From Mycoplasma sp. NEAQ87857 (GTDB lineage: Bacteria > Bacillota_I > Bacilli_A > Mycoplasmatales > Metamycoplasmataceae), in NCBI RefSeq assembly GCF_009792315.1, contig NZ_CP045542.1, positions 868,001-932,000 on the forward strand: a DNA stretch of 64,000 bases, written 5' to 3'. The notes beneath the pieces are model-generated. The model saw nothing but the letters and a program-made list of their open reading frames with translations. It had not been told where the DNA came from and did no database searches. The position numbers and the translations under genes are program-made. Below are positions 46,736 through 58,355 of the stretch, one piece after another; positions within the stretch are counted from its first letter, which is position 1; every line of letters begins with the position of its first letter.

Positions 46736-46757
46736 ATTTAGATAAATTTATCTAAAT
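46736..46757. repeat. 22-bp perfect palindrome
   Basis: The sequence 46736-46757 (half-site ATTTAGATAAA) is its own reverse complement and lies directly after the terminator. It could be an operator for the downstream gene pair at 46911 or part of a longer termination structure. The rest of 46758-46910 is AT-rich with no gene. Confidence 0.5.
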
Positions 46758-46910
46758 GGGTTTTTAAAAGAATATAATTTTAATAGGTACAAATTTATTT
46801 TATAAATTTTGTAATTCATTAAAAATTATAAACATTACTACATAGATATAATCATAATACTTTTTTGGATAAAAACAAAATTAATTGTACCTAGAAAGAG
46901 AAGATTTGTG

Positions 46911-47531
46911 ATGAAATCTAAATTTAGAAAGATATTATTTCTTTCATTTCTTGGTGGATTAACCACCACATTGCCCTTATTAACTTCTTTAAGAAGTAAT
47001 AACGATCTTGATTTTTACAAATTTAACCGTATAACATACGATGAATATATGGAACTACCTAAGTACTCAGGTTATGGTTATCAAAGTAGATATAAAGTAT
47101 ATAAATCAGGAACAAAAAGAAATTCTATTAGTTATACACTGGGTTGAATGTTTAATCCACAAGATATTAATCGTTTAAATTTATGATTTTGATCATTATT
47201 TTACATTTGAAAAGATCATTCGTTCGATGAAATTAAAAGATATGTTGATATTTTTGATACTACGTTATCAGGGATATCTCATGAGAAAAAAAGAACATCA
47301 TACGAATCAATTTATAACCATTTTCCATACAATGGTTCTGGATCTCCTACCATATCATTAACAGATAATGGTTTTTCAACCATTTCAACAATTGAGAAAG
47401 TAAAAATTGATTACAGTGATTATTCAGAAAAAACATTTGATTTTGCTTTTAAAATTAAGGATAATAAAGAATTTGGTGGTGCGTTAGAAGATATATTTGC
47501 TAAAGGTGTTTATATAGTTGAGAGTGACTAA
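46911..47531 (+). CDS. hypothetical secreted/surface protein, 206 aa
   Basis: An N-terminal signal-type hydrophobic segment after four basic residues (MKSKFRKILFLSFLGG) without a lipobox Cys, then a Tyr/Ser/Asp-rich domain with an aromatic cluster WFWSLFYIW near residue 95. I recognise no family. The start ATG follows AGAGAAG; a GTG three bases earlier is also possible. It ends one base before the next ATG, so it forms an operon with a lipoprotein gene that is currently frameshifted. The two proteins may form a surface complex; this is inferred from linkage only. Confidence 0.7.
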
Positions 47532-47532
47532 T

Positions 47533-48652
47533 ATGAAATTTAAATTTTTACTAGGAGCTTTAGCAATCTCAACACCTTTAGTTTGATTAATTTCTTGTTC
47601 AAAACACATTAATAAAACCACCTTACTCAATCAATATTTAGCAAAAAATAGTGCAAGTTTCGCTTTTGTTTCAACTAAACCCAAAAATGATGAATTAATT
47701 ACTAAAATCATTAGTGAAACAAATGAAAAAAAACAAGATCACTTTAGCATATAACTCTGTGATCGAAAATGATAAAGTGATCATTAAACCCAAAGATTCA
47801 AACTTAGTTAATTCTAAAGAGTATGTGTTTGATTTTGTTAGAAATGGTTATGGTGATGATAGTTTGATTTATCGCAAATTAAAAGAAGATAACATCGAAG
47901 TAGTCAAAGATCCTGAATTCTCAATGACTATTTTATGACCTTCTAACGACAATGTTAAAAGAATATTCGAAGAATATAGAAGACACAAATCATCAGATAG
48001 TTTCAGAAAATGAAGTGAGTTTAAAGCTACAGGTTTAAAAGATTTAGGCAAAGATGTAGAAATAAATGATAATGATCAGTATATGGTAATTTTTGCAACC
48101 CTTAAAGTTAAAGCGATTGATAAATATAACCCAAAAATTCCTCTAAAACAACTTATTAATGACGAAAATAAACAAATAGATAAAGAAGTTAAACAAAGGT
48201 TTCCTGAATCTTCATGGTTTTATTACGATACTAAACTTCAAGCGATAAACGATGGTGGTGAACTAAATTTATTTATTTCTGATGTTAATTATTATGCTGT
48301 GAATTCAGAAAACATACCTAGATATAACTTTGTAAGACCAGCAATTTATATACCGCCATTAACAAAAGAAGTAGTAGCGAATATGAAATTTGAACCTCAA
48401 ACAAAATACTATAATAATGTTTATTTAGTAAAACTTGATAAAACTAATTCAAAAATTAAAAAAGTAAATATTTATAACAATACTATTATTAATGTTTTCA
48501 AAGATCCCTATAAAGATAACTTTAGTATAATAAACTGATTGTTTGGAAAAAGTGGTAGCAGGAGTGATGGTGATTATGACAAAGTTTTTGAAATTGTTGA
48601 TAGTTTCATCGAAAGTCCTAAACTCAATTTATTATACAAATCTATAAAATAA
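47533..48652 (+). pseudogene. lipoprotein gene broken at an A8 tract (possibly phase-variable)
   Basis: It starts at the ATG one base after the previous stop, with signal peptide and lipobox 'WLISCS' (Cys22). In this sequence the frame ends at TAA 47752-47754 (73 aa). An A8 run at 47726-47733 lies just before the stop. Losing one A joins the frame to a second, uninterrupted frame ending at 48652, giving a 372-aa lipoprotein with a C-terminal region containing 'RPAIYIPPLTKEVVANMKF'. The downstream part keeps good coding character, so the break looks recent or reversible rather than decayed. A base-calling error in the homopolymer is also possible. Function unknown. Confidence 0.75.
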
Positions 48653-48653
48653 C

Positions 48654-48683
48654 AAAAAACCTAGTTTATAAACTAGGTTTTTT
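48654..48683. terminator. bidirectional terminator between the lipoprotein gene and xfp
   Basis: A 30-bp perfect palindrome (arms 48654-48668 and 48669-48683) with A and T runs at the ends, serving both convergent genes. Confidence 0.85.
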
Positions 48684-48688
48684 AATTA

Positions 48689-51067
48689 TTATTTAAGACC
48701 TTCTCATTTTCAGAATCTAACTTCATCTTCATCGATTCCTACTTCTTTGATGTAGTTTTTGTGGTAAGCGATTTTTTCGTCCATTAATTTGACAAATTCT
48801 TCAGCTTTATTGCCTAAAACAGCTTTAGCAGCTGTAATAGACATATGGTATCTATCCATATCTGACATTAAACGAATATCAAATGATGTTGTAATATCTC
48901 CATTTTCTCTGTATCCATGAACGAATAAGTTGTGGTTTTTACGTGAGAAGAAGATATCTCTAATTAATCCTTCAAATCCATGGAAAGCAAAAACAATTGG
49001 TTTATCAGTAGTGAAAATTTTATTAAATTCTTCATCACTTAAACCTCTTGGATCTAAGTTTGGATGACGTAATTTAAGTAAATCAACAACGTTAACAAAT
49101 CTTATTTTCATTGATGGGAAGTGTTTGTGTAAGTAATCAATGGTTGCAAGTGCTTCTAAGTTTGGTTCTGTACCAGAAGCTACCATTAAAAGATCTGGTT
49201 CTTCATCAGTTAAACAAGTTGAAGCCCAATCAATAACTTTTAATCCTTTATCAACTAATTCTTGAGCTTCTTCAACATTGTATCATTGTTCTCTTGGTTG
49301 TTTTGAAGCAACAATTAAGTTAATAACATCTCTTTCTTTAAGAGTTTTTTCTAATACAGCAAGTAATGTGTTAGAGTCTGCAGGTAAGTATTCACGAATT
49401 AATTCAGGTTTTTTATCTGCTAAGTGTCCTAAAATACCTGGATCTTGGTGTGTATAACCATTGTGATCTTGTTGGAATGCAGTTGAAGTTGCAATAACGT
49501 TTAATGATGGATAATCATTTCTTCAGTGAACTTTTCTTGCTTTAGCAACTCATTTCATGTGTTGTGTTAACATTGAGTCAACTACTCTTAAGAATGATTC
49601 ATATGAAGCAAAGAATCCATGACGTCCTGTTAATACATATCCTTCTAAGAATCCTTCAGCTTGGTGTTCTGATAATTGAGAGTCAATTAATCTACCAACA
49701 GGTCCAACAGCTTCATCTAATTCAGCATCAACTCTTTCCATTCATTGTCTGTTTGTAACTTTTAAGATATCAAAAAGACGGTTTGATTTAGTTTCATCTG
49801 GTCCAAAAGCTCTAAAGTTATCTGGGTTTCTTAAAATAACATCTGCATAGTATCTACCAGCATTAACCATATCTTGATCTTTAATTTCTCCAGGTTTTGA
49901 GAATTTAAGAGCGAAATCTTGTCATTTACCTAAGTTTAATGGTTTTGGATCAACTCCACCATTTGTAATAGGAGCCATTCCCATTCTTTTTTCACCTTTT
50001 GGTGCAATTTCAGCATATTCAGCTTTAAAACTTCCATCTTCATTAAATAATTCATGAGGTTTATATGAAAGTAATCATTTTTCTAATTCATCTAACATTG
50101 CTGGTTTTTCTGAAGTTACTGGTAAAGGAACTTGGTGAGCTCTAAAGCTTCCTTCATAAACATCTCCGTTAATTTTGTGTGGACATGTTCAACCTTTTGG
50201 TGTTCTTACGATTAAAGCTGGTCATAATGGTCTTGTTGCTTCTTCAGCAGGTTTTTTACGTGCTTCTTCTTGAATTTTAAGAATTTTTTCAACAGCTAAA
50301 TCAAATTTTTCAGCCATTTGAGCATGAATACCTTCTTGATCATTAACATCAGCTTCAACAAAAATAGCTTCTCAACCAAATCCATAAAGCATTGATTTAA
50401 TTTCTTCATTTGTTTTTCTTGCCATAATTGTTGGGTTAGAAATTTTACCACCATTAATGTGTAAAATAGGTAAAACAGCACCATCATTAACTGGATTAAT
50501 AAATGAAGTTGCAAATCATCCAGCAGCTAAAGGACCTGTTTCAGATTCTCCATCACCAATAACTGTTGCAGCAATAATTGATGGGTTATCTAATATAGCT
50601 CCAGTTGCATGAGATAATGCATATCCTAATTCTCCACCTTCATGAATTGATCCAGGTGTTTCAGGAGCAGCATGAGATGCAGTACCTCCTGGGAATGAGA
50701 ATCTTTTGAACATTCTTTTTAACCCTTCTTCATCTTTAGTAATTTCAGGGAATAATTCTGTATAACTACCATCTAAGTAAGAGTTAGAAATCATTACTTG
50801 ACCACCATGTCCTGGTCCTTCAATATAGAACATATTTAAATCATATTTATTAATAACACGGTTTAAATGTGCATAAATAAGGTTTTGTCCAGGGATTGTT
50901 CCTCAGTGACCAATTGGGTACATTTTAACATCTTCAGCTTTTAATCCGTTTTTAACTAATGGATTATTTCTTAAGTATATTTGACCCACAGATAAAAAGT
51001 TAGCAGCTCTCCATCAAGCATGAACTTTATCTAAATATTTTTGTTCGTCAAAAATTGTTTTTTTCAT
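48689..51067 (-). CDS. xfp: xylulose-5-phosphate/fructose-6-phosphate phosphoketolase, 792 aa
   Basis: Full family length. Thiamine-diphosphate enzyme signatures are visible: '[18 protein letters not shown]', '[10 protein letters not shown]', '[17 protein letters not shown]', the ThDP-binding '[11 protein letters not shown]', and '[13 protein letters not shown]' in the C-terminal half. It splits D-xylulose 5-phosphate with phosphate into acetyl phosphate and glyceraldehyde 3-phosphate, yielding ATP through acetate kinase. It is the logical outlet of the ula operon in this window. An AAGGAT ribosome-binding site precedes the ATG. It is transcribed alone and convergent to the upstream lipoprotein gene. 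Confidence 0.95.
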
Positions 51068-51511
51068 AAATTGTTAATCCTTCTATTTAATATAAATTTG
51101 GTGTGTGTTGACACATTAATAAATAGTAAATAGTTATTAATATGTACTTAAATTTTATTACATATATTTTTAAATCTAGTTAAAAATTCATATATTAAAA
51201 AATTGTGAAAAATTTTTCCCTTTAGTTATAAAAGTACATAATTTACTTTACTTTTATTTAAAATTTGATATATAAATTTACTAATGATATATACTATAAA
51301 ACTTTTTAAAAAATAATATCTATGGTAAAATATTGCTATATTTATAGTAAAACAATCACGCTAAAAGCAAGATAAAAATATTATTTTTTTGATAAAATTA
51401 TATTGCTATTCTAAAGGACAGGATCTAATTGAAAGGTTAGACATCGGTTGGTTTTAGCGCTAAAAACAAACAATTTTATTAATTATTAATATTAATATAG
51501 AAAGGATTCAA
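51068..51511. promoter_or_regulatory. divergent promoter region of xfp and tuf
   Basis: No gene in 444 bases. For xfp the minus strand carries TATATT near 51090 and a near-palindrome TGTGTTGACACA around 51104-51115. For tuf there are two extended -10 boxes, TGCTATATT (51334-51342) and TGCTATTCT (51404-51412), the second preceded by TTGATA (51389-51394). The roughly 95-base tuf leader holds a stem with arms TCTAA/TTAGA and a palindrome TTTTAGCGCTAAAA near 51453-51466. An AAAGGA ribosome-binding site precedes the ATG. Confidence 0.55.
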
Positions 51512-52699
51512 ATGGCAAAATTAGATTTTGACCGTAGTAAAGAACACGTTAATGTTGGAACCATTGGACACGTTGACCACGGTAAAACAACTTTAACAGC
51601 AGCTATTGCTACTGTTTTAGCTAAAAAAGGATTATCAGAAGCTCGTGATTATGCTTCTATTGATAATGCACCAGAAGAAAAAGCACGTGGGATAACAATT
51701 AATACATCACACATCGAATATCAAACAGAAGGACGTCACTATGCACACGTTGACTGTCCTGGTCACGCTGACTACGTTAAAAACATGATTACAGGGGCAG
51801 CTCAAATGGATGGAGCAATCTTAGTTGTTGCTGCAACAGATGGGCCTATGCCTCAAACAAGAGAACACATTCTTTTATCTAAACAAGTTGGTGTTCCTCG
51901 TATCGTTGTTTTCTTAAACAAATGTGATATGTTAGAAGGTGAAGAAGAAATGATCGAATTAGTTGAAATGGAAATTCGTTCACTTCTTTCAGAATACGGA
52001 TTTGATGGAGATAACGCTCCAATTATCCGTGGATCAGCTTTAAAAGCTCTTGAAGGTGATGCAGCTTACGAAGAAAAAGTTATGGAACTTATGGACGCTG
52101 TTGATCAATACATTGAAACACCTGTTAAAGAATTCGATAAACCATTCTTAATGGCTGTTGAAGACGTATTTACAATTACAGGACGTGGAACTGTTGCTAC
52201 AGGACGTGTTGAACGTGGAACACTTCACTTAAACGAAGAAGTTGAAATCGTTGGACTTAAACCTACTAAAAAAACAGTTGTTACAGGAATCGAAATGTTC
52301 CGTAAAAACCTTAAAGAAGCTCAAGCTGGAGATAACGCAGGGTTATTACTTCGTGGAGTTAACCGTGATGATGTAGAACGTGGACAAGTTTTAGCTAAAC
52401 CAGGTTCAATCGTTCCTCATACAGAATTTGAAGCAGCAATTTATGTACTTAAAAAAGAAGAAGGAGGACGTCACACTCCATTCTTCAAAAACTATAAACC
52501 ACAATTCTACTTCCGTACAACAGACGTAACTGGTGGAGTTGAATTCGAAGCTGGACGTGAAATGGTTATGCCAGGAGAAAACGTTAACTTAAAAGTTAAA
52601 TTAATCGCTCCTATCGCCGTTGAAGAGGGAACAAAATTCTCTATTCGTGAAGGTGGACGTACAGTTGGTGCTGGTTCAGTTACAAAAATTATTAAATAA
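51512..52699 (+). CDS. tuf: elongation factor Tu, 395 aa
   Basis: A complete EF-Tu: G1 'GHVDHGKTT', switch I '[12 protein letters not shown]', G3 '[10 protein letters not shown]', G4 'NKCDM', G5 'GSALKAL', then domains II and III. It delivers aminoacyl-tRNA to the ribosome. Codon use is visibly richer in GC (CGT, GGA, CAC) than in surrounding genes, as expected for a very highly expressed gene. It stands alone with its own promoters and terminator. Confidence 0.98.
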   Translation: MAKLDFDRSKEHVNVGTIGHVDHGKTTLTAAIATVLAKKGLSEARDYASIDNAPEEKARGITINTSHIEYQTEGRHYAHVDCPGHADYVKNMITGAAQMDGAILVVAATDGPMPQTREHILLSKQVGVPRIVVFLNKCDMLEGEEEMIELVEMEIRSLLSEYGFDGDNAPIIRGSALKALEGDAAYEEKVMELMDAVDQYIETPVKEFDKPFLMAVEDVFTITGRGTVATGRVERGTLHLNEEVEIVGLKPTKKTVVTGIEMFRKNLKEAQAGDNAGLLLRGVNRDDVERGQVLAKPGSIVPHTEFEAAIYVLKKEEGGRHTPFFKNYKPQFYFRTTDVTGGVEFEAGREMVMPGENVNLKVKLIAPIAVEEGTKFSIREGGRTVGAGSVTKIIK

Positions 52700-52713
52700 T
52701 ATAATTCAAATTA

Positions 52714-52746
52714 AAAATAGAATACATCTGTATTCTATTTTTTTTA
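52714..52746 (+). terminator. intrinsic terminator of tuf
   Basis: A 13-bp stem (52714-52726 with 52729-52741) followed by a T run. Confidence 0.88.
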
Positions 52747-52870
52747 TATCAATAATCAATTTAATTGATTTTATGTAATAAGAAATATGCTAAAAATAGC
52801 ATAAATTTTACACCTTTTTCAATAATCAATTATTATTTTATGAAATAAATATATTAAGTATAATTAAACT

Positions 52871-53797
52871 ATGTTAAATTTAAAAGTTAATTATCAAGAA
52901 AGAATTGATAAATATATTGCTAATAATAGCGATATTTCACGAAATGATGCACGTTTATTAATTGAAGAAAAAGCAGTAACTGTCAATGGTGTAATTGTTA
53001 ATAAACCTAAATTTCAAGTTTATGAAGGACAAGAAATCCATATATCAAGAGTTATTGATAAAACAATTGATGTTTTACCACAACAAATGGATTTAAATAT
53101 AGTTTATGAAGATGAACATCTTTGTGTTATTGATAAACCTTCAGGTATGATAGTCCATCCAGCTCCAGGGCATAAGGATAATACCTTAGTTAATGGATTG
53201 TTATATCATTTTAAAAATAATTTATCTAATGAAAATGGATTATTACGTCCAGGTATAGTTCATAGAATTGATAAAGATACTAGTGGGTTATTAATTATTG
53301 CTAAAACTAATGAGGTTCATAAATTGCTTGCAGATATGTTCTTTGATCATCAAATTAAAAGATCATATATTGCGATTTGTGATGGTGTAATTCAAGATAA
53401 GAAATTAAAGCTTGATTTACCAATTGGAAGAAATGTTAAAGATCGTCAAAAAATGGCAGTAACCAACACAAATTCAAAACACGCAATTACTTATGTAACT
53501 TTATTAAGTACATTTTATTTAGATAATTTACCAAAAAGTTTGGTGAAATGTGAATTAGAAACAGGTAGAACTCATCAAATTAGAGTTCATTTAAATTACA
53601 TTAAAAATCCAATTTATGGTGATCCTATTTACAATCGTTATGTTGATGAATTTGGTCAAAGATTACATGCTTATAAATTAAAATTTACTCATCCAATTAC
53701 CAAAAAAGAAATTGTTTTATTCTCTAATGTACCTGAAGAATTTAATGTAAGTCATTATGATTTTCAAGAATTTTTCAAAGAAGAAAAGAATTTATAA
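52871..53797 (+). CDS. RluD-family rRNA pseudouridine synthase, 308 aa
   Basis: An N-terminal S4 RNA-binding domain ('RIDKYIANNSDISRNDARLL', residues 11-65) is followed by a PseudoU_synth_2 catalytic domain with 'DKPSGMIVHPAPGH' and the catalytic Asp in 'VHRIDKDTSGLL'. The later 'ETGRTHQIRVH' motif is also present. It isomerises uridines in large-subunit rRNA (RluD/RluC-type). TATTAAGTATAATT upstream gives a TATAAT -10 close to the ATG, so the leader is very short. The next gene begins 29 bases after its stop with a good ribosome-binding site, so the two are likely co-transcribed. Confidence 0.92.
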   Translation: MLNLKVNYQERIDKYIANNSDISRNDARLLIEEKAVTVNGVIVNKPKFQVYEGQEIHISRVIDKTIDVLPQQMDLNIVYEDEHLCVIDKPSGMIVHPAPGHKDNTLVNGLLYHFKNNLSNENGLLRPGIVHRIDKDTSGLLIIAKTNEVHKLLADMFFDHQIKRSYIAICDGVIQDKKLKLDLPIGRNVKDRQKMAVTNTNSKHAITYVTLLSTFYLDNLPKSLVKCELETGRTHQIRVHLNYIKNPIYGDPIYNRYVDEFGQRLHAYKLKFTHPITKKEIVLFSNVPEEFNVSHYDFQEFFKEEKNL

Positions 53798-53826
53798 TTT
53801 GTTAAAATTATTAAAGGAGAGAATCT

Positions 53827-54669
53827 ATGTTAAAAAAATCAGAATACTTTAAATTCCAAACCAAAGAAGAATTATGAAGTCATGAAAAAGAAACCTTTAG
53901 ATTTTGAGTTTTTTCTTTTTTAATAACTCTTGTTATTATTTTAGGTTTATATATTGCTCAAATTGTTCTTTTATCATTAGCAATATCTAATAATGTCAAC
54001 AACATAACAGTGTCACCATTATTAACAACTAGTTTTATTGTGATTATAGGTTGTGCACTTTTATTTTCATATAGTAAATCATTAATTAAATCTTATAAAG
54101 AAAAAGATTTTAGATTTTTATCACAATATACTTTGAGTTTTGTATCTTTATTTGCTTTTATAGGGATTTTTATGTTGTTATTTAGTTTATTTGGATTAGC
54201 AGGATTTGAAAATATTAAATCAACTAATTCTTATAATAAAGCAGCATTTATAATAAATGCTATTTCTATAGCTTTTGTAATATTAACTTGATTTGTTGTT
54301 GGTAGAGAAGTAAAAGTTATTAGACAAGCTTTCTTTGCTTTTGAACTAAGAAAACAAATGGAAAAAGTAAAAGAAGAATATTTAAAAATATTAAAAAATG
54401 CAAATATCAATTTTGACAACCAAGCAACTAACAATACTAATCCTTTTACAGGATTTAATTTCAATCAAACACAAGACAATACTACAAACACTGAAAATAA
54501 AGTAGAAGAAAATACAAATAAAAATCAAGAGCTAAAAAAATTACTTAATTTACCAAATGCTCAACTTTTTGAGATTGCTAAAAAATTAAATATTTTTGGT
54601 TATGAAACAATGACTAAAGAAGAATTAGCAGAAACAATTTATAATTACACTAATATTAAAAATAAATAA
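53827..54669 (+). CDS. four-TM membrane protein with a Rho-N/SAP-like tail, 280 aa
   Basis: Four hydrophobic segments fall at about residues 27-55, 60-82, 98-125 and 135-160. A helical charged region, an Asn/Thr-rich linker and a C-terminal segment 'LNLPNAQLFEIAKKLNIFGYETMTKEELAETI' (about 235-275, shown in part) follow. That last part resembles the Rho N-terminal/SAP-like helix-extended-helix fold that binds nucleic acids. Membrane anchoring of a nucleic-acid-binding tail is inferred. It has an AAAGGAGAG ribosome-binding site 29 bases after the pseudouridine synthase gene. Confidence 0.75.
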
Positions 54670-54696
54670 AAAAATATTTTGAGTTTTAAAAAATAG

Positions 54697-54705
54697 TGCT
54701 ATACT
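54697..54705 (+). promoter_or_regulatory. 5S rRNA promoter (extended -10)
   Basis: TGCTATACT is an extended -10 box ending 5 bases before the predicted 5S start, with TTGAGT at 54679-54684. It resembles the tuf box TGCTATTCT, a shared feature of strong promoters here. Confidence 0.65.
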
Positions 54706-54710
54706 ATTAT

Positions 54711-54814
54711 CAGTGGTTATAGCAAAGGGGATCACCTGAATCCATTCCGAACTCAGTAGTTAAGCCCTTTAGTGCCGACGATAGCCGAAAGGTGAAAATA
54801 GGGAGCTGCTATTT
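54711..54814 (+). rRNA. rrf: 5S ribosomal RNA
   Basis: The conserved 5S core is clear: 'GGTTATAGCAAAGGGGATCA', 'CATTCCGAACTCAG', 'AGTTAAGCCCTTTAGTGCCG' and 'AATAGGGAGCTGCTA', ending in a T run. The length, about 104 bases, suits mycoplasmas. The gene stands alone, away from any 16S-23S genes, an arrangement known in several mycoplasmas. Exact ends are uncertain by a few bases. Confidence 0.93.
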
Positions 54815-54830
54815 TTTTATACCTTTTTTT

Positions 54831-54862
54831 AAGCAACCATTAATATGGTTGCTTTTCTTTTT
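54831..54862 (+). terminator. terminator after 5S rRNA
   Basis: A 10-bp stem (54831-54840 with 54845-54854), loop TAAT, then a T-rich run. Confidence 0.8.
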
Positions 54863-54999
54863 TAAAAATAATTATCCTAATCAAAAAAATATCTGCATAT
54901 TTTACCATAAAATATTTAATTTTTAACTAATAGAACAAGTTAATAAATGGATTTTATTATATAATTAAATATATTTATATATTTAATTAAAAATATTAA

Positions 55000-56961
<1,962 letters not shown>

Positions 56962-56992
56962 TAACTAAATTAATAAATTACTAAGGATGAAT

Positions 56993-57091
56993 ATGAAATT
57001 ATTAAATACCTTCCAATATATATATATATATATATATATAAACTTTAAATTCACAAAATCAATTAGTAATGGAGAATGCATAGTTTTTTAA
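56993..57091 (+). CDS. possible leader peptide containing the (TA)12 tract (32 aa)
   Basis: AAGGA (56983-56987) is five bases before ATG 56993. The frame reads MKLLNTFQ, then eight codons of alternating Tyr-Ile from the TA repeat, then 16 further residues, ending at TAA 57089-57091. The stop lies in the hairpin of the terminator that precedes the methyltransferase. The frame stays open past the tract only if the TA number is a multiple of three. With other numbers tested (10, 11, 13), a stop appears within three codons of the tract end. A ribosome reaching the hairpin would open it, so this could be a phase-variable attenuator. It could also be an accidental ORF over a promoter tract. Confidence 0.45.
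   Translation: MKLLNTFQYIYIYIYINFKFTKSISNGECIVF
57017..57042 (+). repeat. (TA)12 tract upstream of the methyltransferase/DUF262 operon
   Basis: Twelve TA units (57017-57040) running into TATAAA (57037-57042) and preceded by CCTTCCAA. This is the same layout as the tracts at 9540, 27311 and 41167. Measured from TTCCAA the spacer is 20 bases, longer than optimal. Confidence 0.75.
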
Positions 57092-57104
57092 CTATGCTTT
57101 TTTT
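57078..57104 (+). terminator. terminator hairpin between the TA tract and the methyltransferase
   Basis: An 8-bp stem GCATAGTT/AACTATGC (57078-57085 with 57090-57097), TTTT loop, then seven T. It lies 10 bases before the methyltransferase ATG and downstream of the candidate promoter, so it may act as an attenuator rather than only ending gyrB transcription. Confidence 0.75.
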
Positions 57105-57113
57105 GCATTTTTA

Positions 57114-58355
57114 ATGAAAACATTAAGAGTATTTGAAGCTTTTGCGGGAATAGGAGCCCAGCATAAAGCTGTTAAATATGTTAATAAATTAGATAAACCT
57201 GTGAATTTTAAAGTTGTTGCTATCTCAGATTGAGATGTTAGAGCTAATATTGCATATGCAGCAATGCATCATAAATTAACCAAAGAAAAGATTAATAACA
57301 TAATTAAAAAACATCAAATTAATGACCTAGATGCTTATTTTAAAAATAAAGTCTACTCAATGAACTCGAAAAAACCAATTTTCAGCATTAAAAAATTATC
57401 TCCAGAGTTTAAAAAAGCTATTATTGCTTCAAGTTTAGTAACTAATAATCATAGCGATATTAATCAACTAAAAGGTAAAGTAATTAATAAATTAAAAATT
57501 GATTTATTAACTTATTCATTCCCTTGTCAAGGATTATCTTCAGCAAATATGGGTCGGGATAAAGGGATTAATAATGAAAAATCAACATCTAATTTAGTAT
57601 GACAAATAGGAAGAGTTATTAATGAAACTGAACATAAACCTAAGTATTTATTGCTTGAAAATGTTAAAACCTTAGTTAAAAAATACAATGATGAATATCA
57701 AGAATGAGTTAATTATTTAGATACTTTAGGGTATAAGACCTTTACAGCAATTTTTAAAGCTAGTGATCATGGATCATTGCAAATTCGTGAAAGAGTTTTT
57801 GCTTTAAGTGTTTTAAAAGATATTAAATTGCCTTTTGAAGAAAATGATGTAGCTTATAAAGAATATGTTAATAACTTAGCAAAACCAATAGACATAAATA
57901 AAAAACAAGCAAAATATTTAAAGATTTTTGATGTTGATAACAACAGAATCAATGAAGCTAAAAGTTGTCTTATGAATAATACTCCTTCAAGAATTAAAAT
58001 GGTTAAAAGTGGAATAAATCTAAGCGATATGTATAAAGCGAAAGAAAGAAAATACTTTATTAACACTCTAACCACTAAGCAAGATCGTTTACCAAATGCT
58101 GGACATATCCCATTAGCTAATAATGAAATTAATAAACTTCAATATAGATTCATTACACCAAGAGAAGCTTATAAAATAATGGGATTTAGTGATAAAGATT
58201 TTGATTTATTATTACCGTTTATTCAAGATAAATACCTAAACAATGATTGCTTATGAAGACAAGCTGGAAATAGTATTGATGTTAATGTTATTAAAGATAT
58301 TTTCCAAGCAATAGCCAATATTGAAGAATTAAACAGAAAGGATAATGATGAATAA
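57114..58355 (+). CDS. DNA cytosine-5 methyltransferase, 413 aa
   Basis: Motif I 'RVFEAFAGIGAQHKAV', motif IV 'YSFPCQGLSSAN' with the catalytic Cys, motif VI 'LLENVKTL', motif VIII 'GSLQIRERVFAL' and motif X 'RQAGNSIDVNV' are all present. A long insertion between motifs I and IV (about residues 55-135) and the variable region before motif IX should define the target, which cannot be read from sequence. No ribosome-binding site precedes the ATG, which follows a terminator T run by 9 bases. The next gene overlaps it by 8 bases, so the two products work together. Confidence 0.9.

Noticed and set aside
51415-51475. Possible small structured RNA or tRNA upstream of tuf
   Set aside because: There is no cloverleaf or known RNA signature; it is best treated as the tuf 5' leader with simple hairpins.
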